31,997 bases of DNA from Bacillota bacterium (GTDB lineage Bacteria; Bacillota; Clostridia; Lachnospirales; Lachnospiraceae): NCBI GenBank assembly GCA_023398615.1, contig JAEWSD010000004.1, positions 1 to 31,997 of the forward strand, written 5' to 3'. This document shows positions 7,558-15,935 of the stretch, in pieces. A model generated the notes under the pieces. The model did not search any database, was not told the origin of the DNA, and saw only the letters and a program-made list of their open reading frames with translations. The position numbers were made by a program, and so were the translations under genes. The stretch's first letter is position 1, and every line of letters begins with the position of its first letter.

Positions 7558-7596
7558 AATTATATGACCAAACATCCACGTATCAGTCATATAATT
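7558..7596. promoter_or_regulatory. Candidate TetR operator (11-bp inverted repeat)
   Basis: AATTATATGAC at 7558-7568 and its exact reverse complement at 7586-7596 are separated by 17 bases. The site spans the expected transcription start and touches the -10 box of the TetR promoter, where binding would block initiation. Confidence 0.6.
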
Positions 7597-7623
7597 TATA
7601 TCACACCGAACCAGTAAATGCAA
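7595..7623 (-). promoter_or_regulatory. Promoter of the TetR/membrane protein pair
   Basis: On the minus strand this reads TTGCAT, 17 bases, TATAAA. The -35 box is at 7618-7623 and the -10 box at 7595-7600. Spacing is optimal and the orientation is toward the TetR gene. Confidence 0.6.
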
Positions 7624-7851
7624 GCATTTTTTTATAAGTACAGGCAGAAGAACATAAATAGCAGAATCTGTCATGTTTGAATGGAATACAATTAGACTGT
7701 CGCTGAACAGAGAAACTTCCATATATAATGTGTATACAAATAGGACTTTCCTGTATAGACAAAGCCAAGGTTTTTCCTGTGAGATAAAAAACAATTTCTG
7801 TGATAAATACTGACAGAAGCCAGCAGAAAATGTCATAAATTAATAAAGCAA
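7624..7851. other. AT-rich divergent intergenic region without recognised features
   Basis: The gap between the TetR promoter and the relA promoter contains no convincing gene, repeat or riboswitch. It is AT-rich, with scattered TATAAT-like strings such as the one near 7724 that lack a matching -35 box. Confidence 0.5.
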
Positions 7852-7880
7852 TTGATTTTTAGAAAAAAACTGATTATAAT
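7852..7880 (+). promoter_or_regulatory. Promoter of the relA-hisS gene set
   Basis: TTGATT (7852-7857), 17 bases, TATAAT (7875-7880). It is 33 bases upstream of the relA start codon and is the only strong promoter seen before hisS. Confidence 0.7.
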
Positions 7881-7913
7881 AAAAAAATAAACTTAAAATT
7901 AGGTGGTGATATC

Positions 7914-10229
7914 ATGGAAAAAAAGGCAAATGCGGTGAATGGGACTGACAATGACATACAAATTTCAGAATATTCAGAAGATTCGAACGTTCCTGCTGAT
8001 TTTACGGCTCCTGAAGAACTCTATAAGGAACTGATAAAAACAGTAGAAGGCTATCATCCGTCTGCAGATATTTCCATGATCGAGAAAGCTTATCATATAG
8101 CCAATAAAGCTCATAAGGATCAGCTTAGAAAATCCGGTGAATCCTATATCATACATCCTTTATGCGTGGGTATTATACTGGCTGAATTGGAGCTGGATAA
8201 GGAGACCATTGTGGCAGGCCTGCTTCATGATGTCGTGGAGGATACGGTATATACGACGGAGCAAATAGCCGTAGAATTCAACGATGAAATAGCACTGCTG
8301 GTGGACGGGGTTACCAAGCTGACCCAGTTGAGTTATTCAAAGGATAAGGTCGAGATACAGGCGGAGAATCTTCGGAAAATGTTCCTGGCTATGGCAAAGG
8401 ATATCCGTGTCATTCTTATCAAGCTGGCCGACCGGCTGCATAATATGCGGACTCTGCAATACCAGACTCCGGAAAAACAGAAGGAAAAAGCCAGGGAGAC
8501 TATGGATATCTATGCACCCATTGCACAGAGGCTTGGTATATCAAAGATTAAGATAGAGCTGGATGACCTGTCCTTAAAATTCCTTGAGCCGGAAGTATAT
8601 AAGGATCTGACTGAAAAGATTAATTTTAAACGGGGCGAGAGAAAAGAAATCATTAATGAGATCGTGGAAGAAGTTAAGTATCACATTAAAGCCGCGGATA
8701 TCGAAGCAAAGATTGACGGACGTGTAAAACATTTCTTTAGCATATATAAGAAAATGGTAAACCAGAATAAAACACTCGATCAGATATATGATCTGTTTGC
8801 GGTACGAATTATTGTGGATACCGTTAAGGACTGCTATGCCGCATTAGGGGTTATCCATGAGATGTATAAGCCTATTCCGGGCAGATTCAAGGATTATATA
8901 GCGATGCCTAAGCCTAACATGTATCAGTCTCTTCATACTACATTAATCGGCCCGCAGGGCCAGCCTTTTGAGATTCAGATCCGGACTTACGAGATGCACC
9001 GGATAGCCGAATACGGTATTGCCGCACACTGGAAGTATAAGGAAGGTCAGGATGGAAGAAATACCCAGGACACGGAGGAGGCTAAGCTTACCTGGCTCAG
9101 GCAGATTTTGGAATGGCAGAGGGATATGTCGGATAATAAGGAGTTTTTAAGCCTGCTTAAGAGCGATCTGGATCTGTTTTCCGAAAGTGTTTATTGCTTT
9201 ACGCCTACGGGAGATGTTAAAAATCTGCCGAACGGATCTACCCCGATCGATTTTGCCTACAGTATCCACAGCGCCGTGGGAAATAAGATGGTAGGGGCCA
9301 GAGTCAACGGAAAGCTGGTCACGATTGATTATATTATTCAGAACGGTGACAGAATTGAGATAATAACTTCCCAGAATTCGAAGGGCCCGAGCAGGGACTG
9401 GCTGGCACTTGTAAAGAGCACCCAGGCCAAGAATAAGATTAATCAGTGGTTTAAAACAGAGTTAAAGGAAGACAATATCATCCGCGGCAAGGAACTGATT
9501 TTAAACTACTGTAAAACCAAGAGCATCAATCTCAGTGAACTGATGAAACCGGAATTCATGAATAAGGTCATGTCAAAATACGGATTCCGTGACTGGGATT
9601 CCATTTATGCCGCCGTCGGACACGGAGGCTTAAAGGAAGGCCAGGTAATCAATAAGCTGAAAGACGAGTATGATAAGAAGCAGAAGAAGGAAATCACGGA
9701 TGAAAAGGTCCTTGAAACTGTTTCGGAAGTAAAGGATAACAAGCCTGCTACTATTACCAAGTCGAAAAGCGGTATTATCGTGGAAGGTATCCATGATGTT
9801 GCCGTACGCTTCTCAAAATGCTGCAGCCCCGTGCCGGGGGACGAAATCGTCGGCTTTGTTACCCGGGGACGTGGTGTTTCCATTCACAGGACGGACTGTA
9901 TCAACCTGATGAATCTTCCGGAGGAAGACAGGGCAAGATTAATCGAAGCGGAATGGAGCAATTCTATCGGTGTAGTGCCGAATAATGAACTGTATGCCGC
10001 CGAGATTAAGATATATGCCAATAACCGCAGCGGTGTATTGGTCGATGTGTCCAAGGTATTTACCGAGAATATGATAGATGTAACCTCTATGACGGTAAGA
10101 ACCAGCAAGCAGGGAACGGCGACAATAAGCGTAGGATTTGATATAAAAGGGGTCGAGCAGCTTCGAACCATAGTGGCCAAGCTGCGCAATGTAGAAAGCG
10201 TGCTTGACATTGAAAGGACAACAGGGTGA
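7914..10229 (+). CDS. relA: Bifunctional (p)ppGpp synthetase/hydrolase (Rel)
   Basis: The 771-residue long RSH enzyme makes and degrades (p)ppGpp, the stringent-response alarmone. An N-terminal HD hydrolase domain carries LRKSGESYIIHP and LLHDVVEDT (H105-D106), so hydrolysis should be active. The synthetase domain spans about residues 262-375 and contains GRVKHFFSIYKKM, the GRFKDYIAMPKPNMYQSLHT segment (from 323) and EIQIRT. A TGS domain follows (about 410-470; CFTPTGDVKNLPNGSTPIDF). The zinc-finger-like segment RFSKCCSPVPGDEIVG lies near 640 and a C-terminal ACT domain at about 695-771. An AGGTGG ribosome site precedes ATG 7914. The MBL-fold gene starts 7 bases after the stop, indicating co-transcription. 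The symbol follows common usage; the enzyme is of the Rel type. Confidence 0.97.
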   Translation: MEKKANAVNGTDNDIQISEYSEDSNVPADFTAPEELYKELIKTVEGYHPSADISMIEKAYHIANKAHKDQLRKSGESYIIHPLCVGIILAELELDKETIVAGLLHDVVEDTVYTTEQIAVEFNDEIALLVDGVTKLTQLSYSKDKVEIQAENLRKMFLAMAKDIRVILIKLADRLHNMRTLQYQTPEKQKEKARETMDIYAPIAQRLGISKIKIELDDLSLKFLEPEVYKDLTEKINFKRGERKEIINEIVEEVKYHIKAADIEAKIDGRVKHFFSIYKKMVNQNKTLDQIYDLFAVRIIVDTVKDCYAALGVIHEMYKPIPGRFKDYIAMPKPNMYQSLHTTLIGPQGQPFEIQIRTYEMHRIAEYGIAAHWKYKEGQDGRNTQDTEEAKLTWLRQILEWQRDMSDNKEFLSLLKSDLDLFSESVYCFTPTGDVKNLPNGSTPIDFAYSIHSAVGNKMVGARVNGKLVTIDYIIQNGDRIEIITSQNSKGPSRDWLALVKSTQAKNKINQWFKTELKEDNIIRGKELILNYCKTKSINLSELMKPEFMNKVMSKYGFRDWDSIYAAVGHGGLKEGQVINKLKDEYDKKQKKEITDEKVLETVSEVKDNKPATITKSKSGIIVEGIHDVAVRFSKCCSPVPGDEIVGFVTRGRGVSIHRTDCINLMNLPEEDRARLIEAEWSNSIGVVPNNELYAAEIKIYANNRSGVLVDVSKVFTENMIDVTSMTVRTSKQGTATISVGFDIKGVEQLRTIVAKLRNVESVLDIERTTG

Positions 10230-10236
10230 TTTCAAT

Positions 10237-10878
10237 ATGAAAATTCAAGCATTTGTACTAGGAGCGGTAGGAACGAACTGTTATTTTGTCACGAATGAGG
10301 TAACAAAACAGACAATTATCATAGATCCGCCGGAGCAGGCAGGGAGGATCAGGGAAAAATTAGAGGATAAAGGTCTTGTTCCGGTTGCAATACTGCTTAC
10401 ACACGGTCATTTTGACCATATCATGGCCGCTTCGGATTTATCCGAAGACTATGGCATTCCGGTATATGCCCCCGAAGCCGAAAAAGCCCTGCTTGAGGCG
10501 CCCCGGCTTAATTTATCCGAATCGATGGGCAGCAGCTTTGCAATTACTCCGGATATCTTTCTGCATGATATGGAACAGCTGACAATTGCAGGCTTTCCTG
10601 TCAGGGTTCTGCTTACCCCCGGACATACGGCCGGTAGTGTCTGTTACCATTTCTATGAGGATAATGTTTTGGTAAGCGGCGATACCTTATTTTTTGAATC
10701 GGTCGGAAGAACGGATTTACCGTCCGGGAATATGGAGCATTTGCTGGAATCTATCCGGACGAAGCTGATGTGCCTGGAGGATTCCGTAAAAGTATATCCG
10801 GGACACGGACCCCGCACCACTATAGGCCATGAAAGGAAAAACAATCCTTTTCTGGGCAGGGAAAGCTTCTGGGATTAA
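10237..10878 (+). CDS. MBL-fold metal-dependent hydrolase (glyoxalase II-like)
   Basis: The 213-residue cytosolic protein has the metallo-beta-lactamase fold of the YcbL/GloB-like group. The zinc-binding motif THGHFDHI places H56, H58, D60 and H61. Further ligands are in LLTPGHTAGSVCYHF, VSGDTLFF and a terminal VYPGHGPRT. The start ATG 10237 has GGGTGAT upstream, overlapping the relA stop region. Genes of this kind regularly sit between relA and hemZ in Clostridia. Likely substrates are thioesters such as S-lactoylglutathione analogues, but the enzyme lacks the long C-terminal domain of true glyoxalase II, so the substrate remains unassigned. Confidence 0.88.
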   Translation: MKIQAFVLGAVGTNCYFVTNEVTKQTIIIDPPEQAGRIREKLEDKGLVPVAILLTHGHFDHIMAASDLSEDYGIPVYAPEAEKALLEAPRLNLSESMGSSFAITPDIFLHDMEQLTIAGFPVRVLLTPGHTAGSVCYHFYEDNVLVSGDTLFFESVGRTDLPSGNMEHLLESIRTKLMCLEDSVKVYPGHGPRTTIGHERKNNPFLGRESFWD

Positions 10879-10908
10879 GAGACGGATAAGAAAACGGCGG
10901 TATGGATT

Positions 10909-12417
10909 ATGATAATGATTACTTCATCGAAGGATGAATTCCTGAATGATATACATGATTTAGTGAAGGCATTTTATCCGGACGAGCAATTAAATATAAG
11001 TACAGTATCCGGTACTGTCGGCCGGAATGCGGAAAATTCCTCCGCAGGAGGACATAATGCCGTGGAACCGGAGGATGAGCTTCTGTTTAAGATTATTGCG
11101 GACCTGGATGACAGTATTGGGATTACAATTGTAAAAGGTGGGAATATCCTTTATTCCGAAAGCGTTCATGCAGGACGGACGGATCGAAGACGGTACAAGA
11201 ACTGCCTTAAGAGGGTACTTTACCGCGGTCTGTCGGAGCTTACGGGCAATCGGCTGCCTTGGGGTACCTTGACCGGTGTAAGGCCTGTTAAGATCGCATT
11301 TGAGAGGCTTGAGCATGAGGAATCAAAGGCAGATATAGCAGCCTATATGAGAGAAGAATACCTGTGCTCCGGTGAGAAAACGGAGCTCAGTCTGCAGGTG
11401 GCCGGACGTGAGCTGGAATTGCTGCGGAAAATGGACTATCGAAACGGATACAGTGTATATATCGGAATTCCGTTTTGCCCCAGCACCTGCCTTTACTGTT
11501 CCTTTACCTCGTATTCCCTGGACAGGTTCGGAAGCATGACGGAGCAATATTTACAGGCTTTGTTTAAAGAGATTGACTATGCAGGAACCTGCTGTAAGGG
11601 TAAGAAGCTGATTACGGTTTATCTTGGGGGCGGAACTCCCACAACCTTATCGGAAGGCCAGCTCGATCGGCTGCTTGACCATATCGGAAAGAGCTTTGAC
11701 TTTAAACATGTCATGGAATATACGGTGGAAGCCGGAAGGCCGGACAGCATCACCAGGGACAAGCTTAACATCCTGATGGAACATGGGGTAAGCAGGATTT
11801 CCATCAATCCTCAGTCGATGCGTCAAAAGACTTTGAATATCATCGGCAGGAGGCATACTGTCGAACAGGTAACAGAAGCGTTTCATATGGCAAGGAGCTG
11901 CGGCCATGACAACATCAATATGGATATCATAATCGGCCTGCCCGGAGAAGATAAAGAGGATGTGGAATATACACTCCGGGAGATTGATAAGCTTAAGCCG
12001 GACAGTCTTACCGTCCATACTCTGGCTTTAAAACGGGCTGCCAGGCTTAATATAGAAAAAGAGGAATACAGAAGTCTTGTATCAAAAGGTGCTTCAGATA
12101 TGCTGGAGTTAACTGCTGAATATGCCAGGCAGGCGCATTATCTGCCGTATTATCTATACAGACAAAAGAATATGGCAGATAACCTGGAGAATATCGGCTA
12201 TGCGCATTACGGCAAGGAAGGGCTCTATAACATATTAATAATGGAAGAAAAGCAGACAATCCTTGCACTTGGCGCCGGTGCACTGTCAAAATTTATATTT
12301 TACGACGAGAACAGGATTGAACGGGTAGAAAATGTAAAAAGTCTAAAGGATTATATCGGTCGAATTGATGAGATGATCGAACGGAAACAGGTTTTTTTTG
12401 ATAAACATATCATCTAG
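10909..12417 (+). CDS. hemZ: Coproporphyrinogen III dehydrogenase-like radical SAM protein HemZ
   Basis: The 502-residue radical SAM protein is of the HemZ branch of the HemN/HemW superfamily. The cluster motif is C190-x3-C194-x2-C197 in IGIPFCPSTCLYCSFTSYS. YLGGGTPTTLS (SAM-binding GGGTP), EAGRPDSI, RISINPQSM and MDIIIGLPGE follow in the HemN order. The first 180 residues are a HemZ-specific N-terminal region with LTGVRPVKIAF. ATG 10909 has GGCGG 8 bases upstream; ATG 10915 is an alternative. The annotated function is oxygen-independent decarboxylation of coproporphyrinogen III, but no other heme gene is in the window, so the true substrate is uncertain. It is in the same gene string as relA and hisS. 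Confidence 0.92.
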   Translation: MIMITSSKDEFLNDIHDLVKAFYPDEQLNISTVSGTVGRNAENSSAGGHNAVEPEDELLFKIIADLDDSIGITIVKGGNILYSESVHAGRTDRRRYKNCLKRVLYRGLSELTGNRLPWGTLTGVRPVKIAFERLEHEESKADIAAYMREEYLCSGEKTELSLQVAGRELELLRKMDYRNGYSVYIGIPFCPSTCLYCSFTSYSLDRFGSMTEQYLQALFKEIDYAGTCCKGKKLITVYLGGGTPTTLSEGQLDRLLDHIGKSFDFKHVMEYTVEAGRPDSITRDKLNILMEHGVSRISINPQSMRQKTLNIIGRRHTVEQVTEAFHMARSCGHDNINMDIIIGLPGEDKEDVEYTLREIDKLKPDSLTVHTLALKRAARLNIEKEEYRSLVSKGASDMLELTAEYARQAHYLPYYLYRQKNMADNLENIGYAHYGKEGLYNILIMEEKQTILALGAGALSKFIFYDENRIERVENVKSLKDYIGRIDEMIERKQVFFDKHII

Positions 12418-12432
12418 AGAAAGGATAGTCCA

Positions 12433-13125
12433 ATGCCGAGTGAAAGTAAAGTTGAATTGAATTTACCGGGAGCTGATTACTGGGAAGCGGATGATTTAAC
12501 AGAAGCTGTTGATCATGGTATTTTAGTAAGTAATTTAGCCGTATTGCTATCGAGGAAATTAGGGGAAACGGATGAGTTCTGCTATATGATGGCCCAGGCA
12601 GGGCTGGTTCATGATGTGGGGAAGCTGAAGCTTGGCAGATATCTCTACGGCAGGGCAAGGGATTCTCTCGTTGTGGAAGAAATGAAATATGTAAGGATGC
12701 ACCCTACGATTGGTTATGATATATTAAGAAATTACGGATACTCGGATATGCTGCTGGAGTCCGTTTACCACCATCATGAAAATTATGACGGCTCCGGTTA
12801 TCCCGATAATCTGAAAGGGGATTCCATACCTTATGGCGCAAGGATTCTCAGAATCTGTGATGTTTTTGCGGCGCTGGTTTCGGAAAGGCGTTACCGGTCG
12901 GCTTTCGACCTGGATACCGCGATGGAGTTAATGATTGAAGAAGTGAAAAACTTTGATATGCAGATATATCTTGTGTTTTTACGGGTGGTGAATTCCGAGC
13001 AGTTTGCGCCGATTCAAAAATTTATTGATGAAACAAACCGGAAGAATTACTCCTGGAGAGATCTGAATTCAAAAGGGTTACTTGGAGAAATGAATTCCGT
13101 GAAAGAGGCTTTCTCAGGCACCTGA
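12433..13125 (+). CDS. HD-GYP-type phosphohydrolase
   Basis: The 230-residue protein consists almost entirely of one HD-GYP domain, the fold that degrades cyclic di-GMP or related cyclic dinucleotides. Visible motifs are HDVGK at residues 60-64, H90 in RMHPTIGYDIL, and HHHENYDGSGYP at 113-124, which contains the complete HHExxDGxGYP signature. D143 lies in RICDVFAAL. No receiver, PAS or membrane domain is attached, so the signal input is unclear. An AAAGGA ribosome site lies 15 bases after the hemZ stop, which puts it in the relA-hisS transcript. The metal ligands look intact, so an active enzyme is expected; the nucleotide substrate is inferred only from family. Confidence 0.85.
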   Translation: MPSESKVELNLPGADYWEADDLTEAVDHGILVSNLAVLLSRKLGETDEFCYMMAQAGLVHDVGKLKLGRYLYGRARDSLVVEEMKYVRMHPTIGYDILRNYGYSDMLLESVYHHHENYDGSGYPDNLKGDSIPYGARILRICDVFAALVSERRYRSAFDLDTAMELMIEEVKNFDMQIYLVFLRVVNSEQFAPIQKFIDETNRKNYSWRDLNSKGLLGEMNSVKEAFSGT

Positions 13126-13251
13126 TTACGCAGACCCGGTATCTCTGCTAAAAACCGTTATTGCTACAGGTAACAAGGAAAGAATTTAAGCTTACTCTGT
13201 ATGCCGTGTGTACGCCATCAGAGCAGGGTTGAAAATAACAGGAAAGGGTAT

Positions 13252-14508
13252 ATGTTGTATATGATAACACAAAGACCGAAGGGTACTCAGGATTGGTACG
13301 GCAGTAATATGCACAAGAGGACGCTGATAGAAGCTTTAGCAAGAAAATTATGCAAAGTCTATAATATGAAAGAGGTAATAACACCGGTATTTGAACACAC
13401 GGTTTTATTCCAGAGAGGGGTAGGGGAGACGACAGACGTCGTTCAAAAGGAAATGTATACCTTTACCGACAAGGGAAACAGAAGCATAACCTTAAAGCCG
13501 GAAGGGACGGCAGGCGTCATCCGGGCATATCTTGAGAATAATATGTATGCGGAGAGCCAGCCTGTCAAGCTGTTTTATATCACCCCTGCTTTCCGGTATG
13601 AACAGCCGCAGAGCGGAAGATTACGGCAGCATCATCAGTTCGGCGTAGAATTTATAGGTTCCGGAAGTCCTTTGGCTGAGGTAGAGATCATAACCTTAAT
13701 TTCCACCTTTATCAAGGAAATCGGGCTGAAAAATACAAAGCTTCATATAAACAGCATTGGCTGCGGTAATTGCAGAAAGCTATATAACGGCGCATTGCTT
13801 GCTTATCTGAAACAGCATGAGGAACATTTATGTCCGACCTGCCGTGAACGGATGCAGAAAAATCCATTAAGGGTTCTGGATTGCAAGGTTCCGTCCTGCA
13901 GGGATATCGTGAAGGATGCTCCGAGAACCATAGAGTATTTGGATGAGGAATGTAAAAGCCATTTTGAGGAATTGCAGCATTTATTAACAGAGCTTACTAT
14001 TCCTTTTGAGATTGATACCGGAATAGTAAGGGGCTTGGATTACTATACGAAAACGGTATTTGAATTCGTAAATGAGGAGGGCTTCACTCTATGCGGCGGA
14101 GGCAGATATGATAATCTGGTCCATGAAATTGATGAGAAACAGGATATCCCGTCCGTGGGGTTTGGGATGGGTATCGAGAGGATCATTTATTTCCTGGATA
14201 AGGAAGGGGTGGATTTAGGAGCAGAGCCGCAAATCGAATTATATGTCGGAATATTGGGTAATGACGCGAAGCCTGCTGCATATAAGCTGGTAAACAAACT
14301 GAGAGACGCAGGAATAATAGTAGAAACGGATTACATGGACAGAAGCGTGAAGGCACAGATGAAATATGCAAACAAAATCGGTGCAAGGAATACTGTAATA
14401 ATCGGTGCGGATGAGATTGCCAATAATACAGTGAGGATTAAGAATATGGAGAATGGCAATCAAGTCGAAACAGCTCTGGATAGCATTACAGATTACTTTA
14501 TGAAATAG
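13252..14508 (+). CDS. hisS: Histidyl-tRNA synthetase
   Basis: The class II enzyme of about 418 residues charges tRNA-His. RPKGTQDWYG is the usual N-terminal signature. Motif 2 is seen in YITPAFRYEQPQSGRLRQHH, and the histidine-binding motifs VRGLDYYTKTVFEF and GGGRYDNLV follow. Motif 3 is GFGMGIERI. The C-terminal anticodon-binding domain covers about the last 95 residues. The start is uncertain between ATG 13252, with GGAAAGGG only 3 bases upstream but AGG 9 bases away, and ATG 13261; the longer form is given. No T-box leader is seen in the 126 bases before it. It ends the gene string that begins with relA and is followed by a clear terminator. Confidence 0.95.
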   Translation: MLYMITQRPKGTQDWYGSNMHKRTLIEALARKLCKVYNMKEVITPVFEHTVLFQRGVGETTDVVQKEMYTFTDKGNRSITLKPEGTAGVIRAYLENNMYAESQPVKLFYITPAFRYEQPQSGRLRQHHQFGVEFIGSGSPLAEVEIITLISTFIKEIGLKNTKLHINSIGCGNCRKLYNGALLAYLKQHEEHLCPTCRERMQKNPLRVLDCKVPSCRDIVKDAPRTIEYLDEECKSHFEELQHLLTELTIPFEIDTGIVRGLDYYTKTVFEFVNEEGFTLCGGGRYDNLVHEIDEKQDIPSVGFGMGIERIIYFLDKEGVDLGAEPQIELYVGILGNDAKPAAYKLVNKLRDAGIIVETDYMDRSVKAQMKYANKIGARNTVIIGADEIANNTVRIKNMENGNQVETALDSITDYFMK

Positions 14509-14519
14509 TAAAAGACCCG

Positions 14520-14571
14520 GGACACTTCAAGGTTTCAATGTAAATTAGACCGTTTTGAAGTGTCCTGTTAT
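14520..14571 (+). terminator. Terminator after hisS
   Basis: GGACACTTCAA (14520-14530) pairs perfectly with TTGAAGTGTCC (14555-14565) across a 24-base loop that can pair further, followed by TGTTATT. It ends the relA-hisS transcript. Confidence 0.7.
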
Positions 14572-14645
14572 TATCATACAGCAGGCAGAAACACTGTCAC
14601 TATCAGATGGGGTATGAATGACGGTATCGGTGAGGAGGTAGAATA

Positions 14646-15389
14646 ATGTCAAAAGGTAAGGATATGTATGATAATGAAATTATTTTTGAAAACTATAAGC
14701 AGTTGAGGGATAATCCGATCAGTACCAATCTGCTGGAGGAAAAACCTGCGCTTATGAGTCTGTGCCCTGATCTGCACGGCAAATCGGTAATTGATTTGGG
14801 CTGCGGGAACGGTGAGAATTGTATCACCTTTTCTAAAATGGGTGCCGTCAGGGTGCTGGGAATCGATATATCGGACAGAATGCTGGATATAGCTAATGCA
14901 AATAATAAGCTGGATAATATATCCTATATGTTCCTGGACATGAACCACATCGACCTGCTCAATGAAAAGTATGATGTTGCTTTCAGTTCGTTGTCGGTGC
15001 ATTATATCAAAGACTTTAAAAAGCTGCTGCATAACATAAACCATATTCTAAACAGTGACGGCTGTTTCATATTCTCACAGGAACACCCGCTGTCCACCGC
15101 ACCAATCAGCGGAGTACATTGGACACGGGACGACAAGCTGAATATCCTGCATTATGATCTCACGGATTACCGCCGCGACGGAGAACGCATTATCTCATGG
15201 ATCGTTGACGGTGTCATAAAATATCACAGATGTTTTTCGGAAATCGTTAATTTAATTATCGAGGAAGGGTTTGCCATTGACCGGATGCTGGAACCGGTCC
15301 CGGCAAAGGAGCTGATAGAAAGGCTGCCGTACTTTGAAAAGAGTATGCATAAGCCGAACTATCTGGTTATCAAAGCGCATAAATTATAA
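14646..15389 (+). CDS. Class I SAM-dependent methyltransferase
   Basis: The 247-residue protein has a Rossmann-type methyltransferase fold. The SAM-binding motif VIDLGCGNGEN is at residues 48-58, the acidic end of strand 2 is VLGIDISDRML (about 75-85), and a post-I segment YMFLDMNHIDL follows. The later FSSLSVHYIKDF resembles motif II of the UbiE/Methyltransf_11 group. A strong GAGGAGG ribosome site is 7 bases before ATG 14646. The gene separates hisS from aspS, which are adjacent in many Clostridia, and it is bracketed by a terminator and a separate downstream promoter, so it may be an insertion. The acceptor substrate cannot be told from the sequence. Confidence 0.88.
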   Translation: MSKGKDMYDNEIIFENYKQLRDNPISTNLLEEKPALMSLCPDLHGKSVIDLGCGNGENCITFSKMGAVRVLGIDISDRMLDIANANNKLDNISYMFLDMNHIDLLNEKYDVAFSSLSVHYIKDFKKLLHNINHILNSDGCFIFSQEHPLSTAPISGVHWTRDDKLNILHYDLTDYRRDGERIISWIVDGVIKYHRCFSEIVNLIIEEGFAIDRMLEPVPAKELIERLPYFEKSMHKPNYLVIKAHKL

Positions 15390-15436
15390 AACAGACAGGG
15401 CTCTACAAAATATTGTTATAGTTTCCCGAATCTTTC

Positions 15437-15465
15437 TGGACAATGCGGAAAAAATGTATTAAAAT
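15437..15465 (+). promoter_or_regulatory. Promoter of the Dabb gene and aspS, with inverted repeat
   Basis: TGGACA (15437-15442), 17 bases, TAAAAT (15460-15465). An inverted repeat TCTTTCTGG (15431-15439) / CCAGAAAGA (15472-15480) flanks the promoter and overlaps the -35 box, so it could be an operator. The leader that follows is about 100 nt. Confidence 0.5.
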
Positions 15466-15580
15466 AGGAAACCAGAAAGATGTGAGATAAATGGGACATT
15501 TCGAAATTCCGGAACCATTACGGCACAGAATGATTTTTATGATACCTAACAGAAACGAAATAGGAAAGGAAATATAAGGA

Positions 15581-15889
15581 ATGATAAGACACTTGGTATT
15601 TTGGAAATATGGAGATAATTTTACTGATGAAGAGAACAGGGATAATGCCGTGAGGATTAAGGAAAGCCTGGAAGCCTTGCAGAGGATAATACCGGGTGTC
15701 GTCTCAATAAAGGTGGTAACAGATCCTCTTCCGACCGGTTCGGGTGATGCCGATATTATTCTGGACAGCCTGTTTGTGAACGAGGAAGCATTGAATAATT
15801 ATCAGGTTCATCCGGAGCACGTAAAGGCCGGCAGCTTTATCCGCACAGTATTAAAGGATAGAAAATGCATTGACTATAAAGAAGAGTGA
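15581..15889 (+). CDS. Dabb-family (stress-responsive A/B barrel) protein
   Basis: The 102-residue protein has the hallmarks of the Dabb dimeric alpha/beta-barrel family. It starts MIRHLVFWKYGD (the MIRHIVLFKF-like strand). PGVVSIKVVTDPL lies in the middle and DIILDSLFVNEEALNNYQVH follows, with an HPEHV segment that often lines the active-site cleft. Members include stress proteins, a few cyclases and many of unknown role. The ribosome site is AGGAAAGGAAA directly upstream. aspS begins 46 bases after its stop, probably on the same transcript. Confidence 0.85.
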   Translation: MIRHLVFWKYGDNFTDEENRDNAVRIKESLEALQRIIPGVVSIKVVTDPLPTGSGDADIILDSLFVNEEALNNYQVHPEHVKAGSFIRTVLKDRKCIDYKEE

Positions 15890-15935
15890 TGTCAGGAAAG
15901 TAGAAAGAATAAAGAGAAAGGTAAGAGGCGTAAAG

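Noticed and set aside
13126..13251. Possible T-box leader before hisS, also checked before aspS and iorA
   Set aside because: No T-box core sequence (AGGGTGG followed by CCGCG) or specifier-type stem-terminator arrangement was found in these regions.
15491..15577. 28-codon open frame ending just before the Dabb gene
   Set aside because: It could be a leader peptide, but there is only a weak ribosome site, no amino acid run suggestive of attenuation, and no homologue that I recognise.
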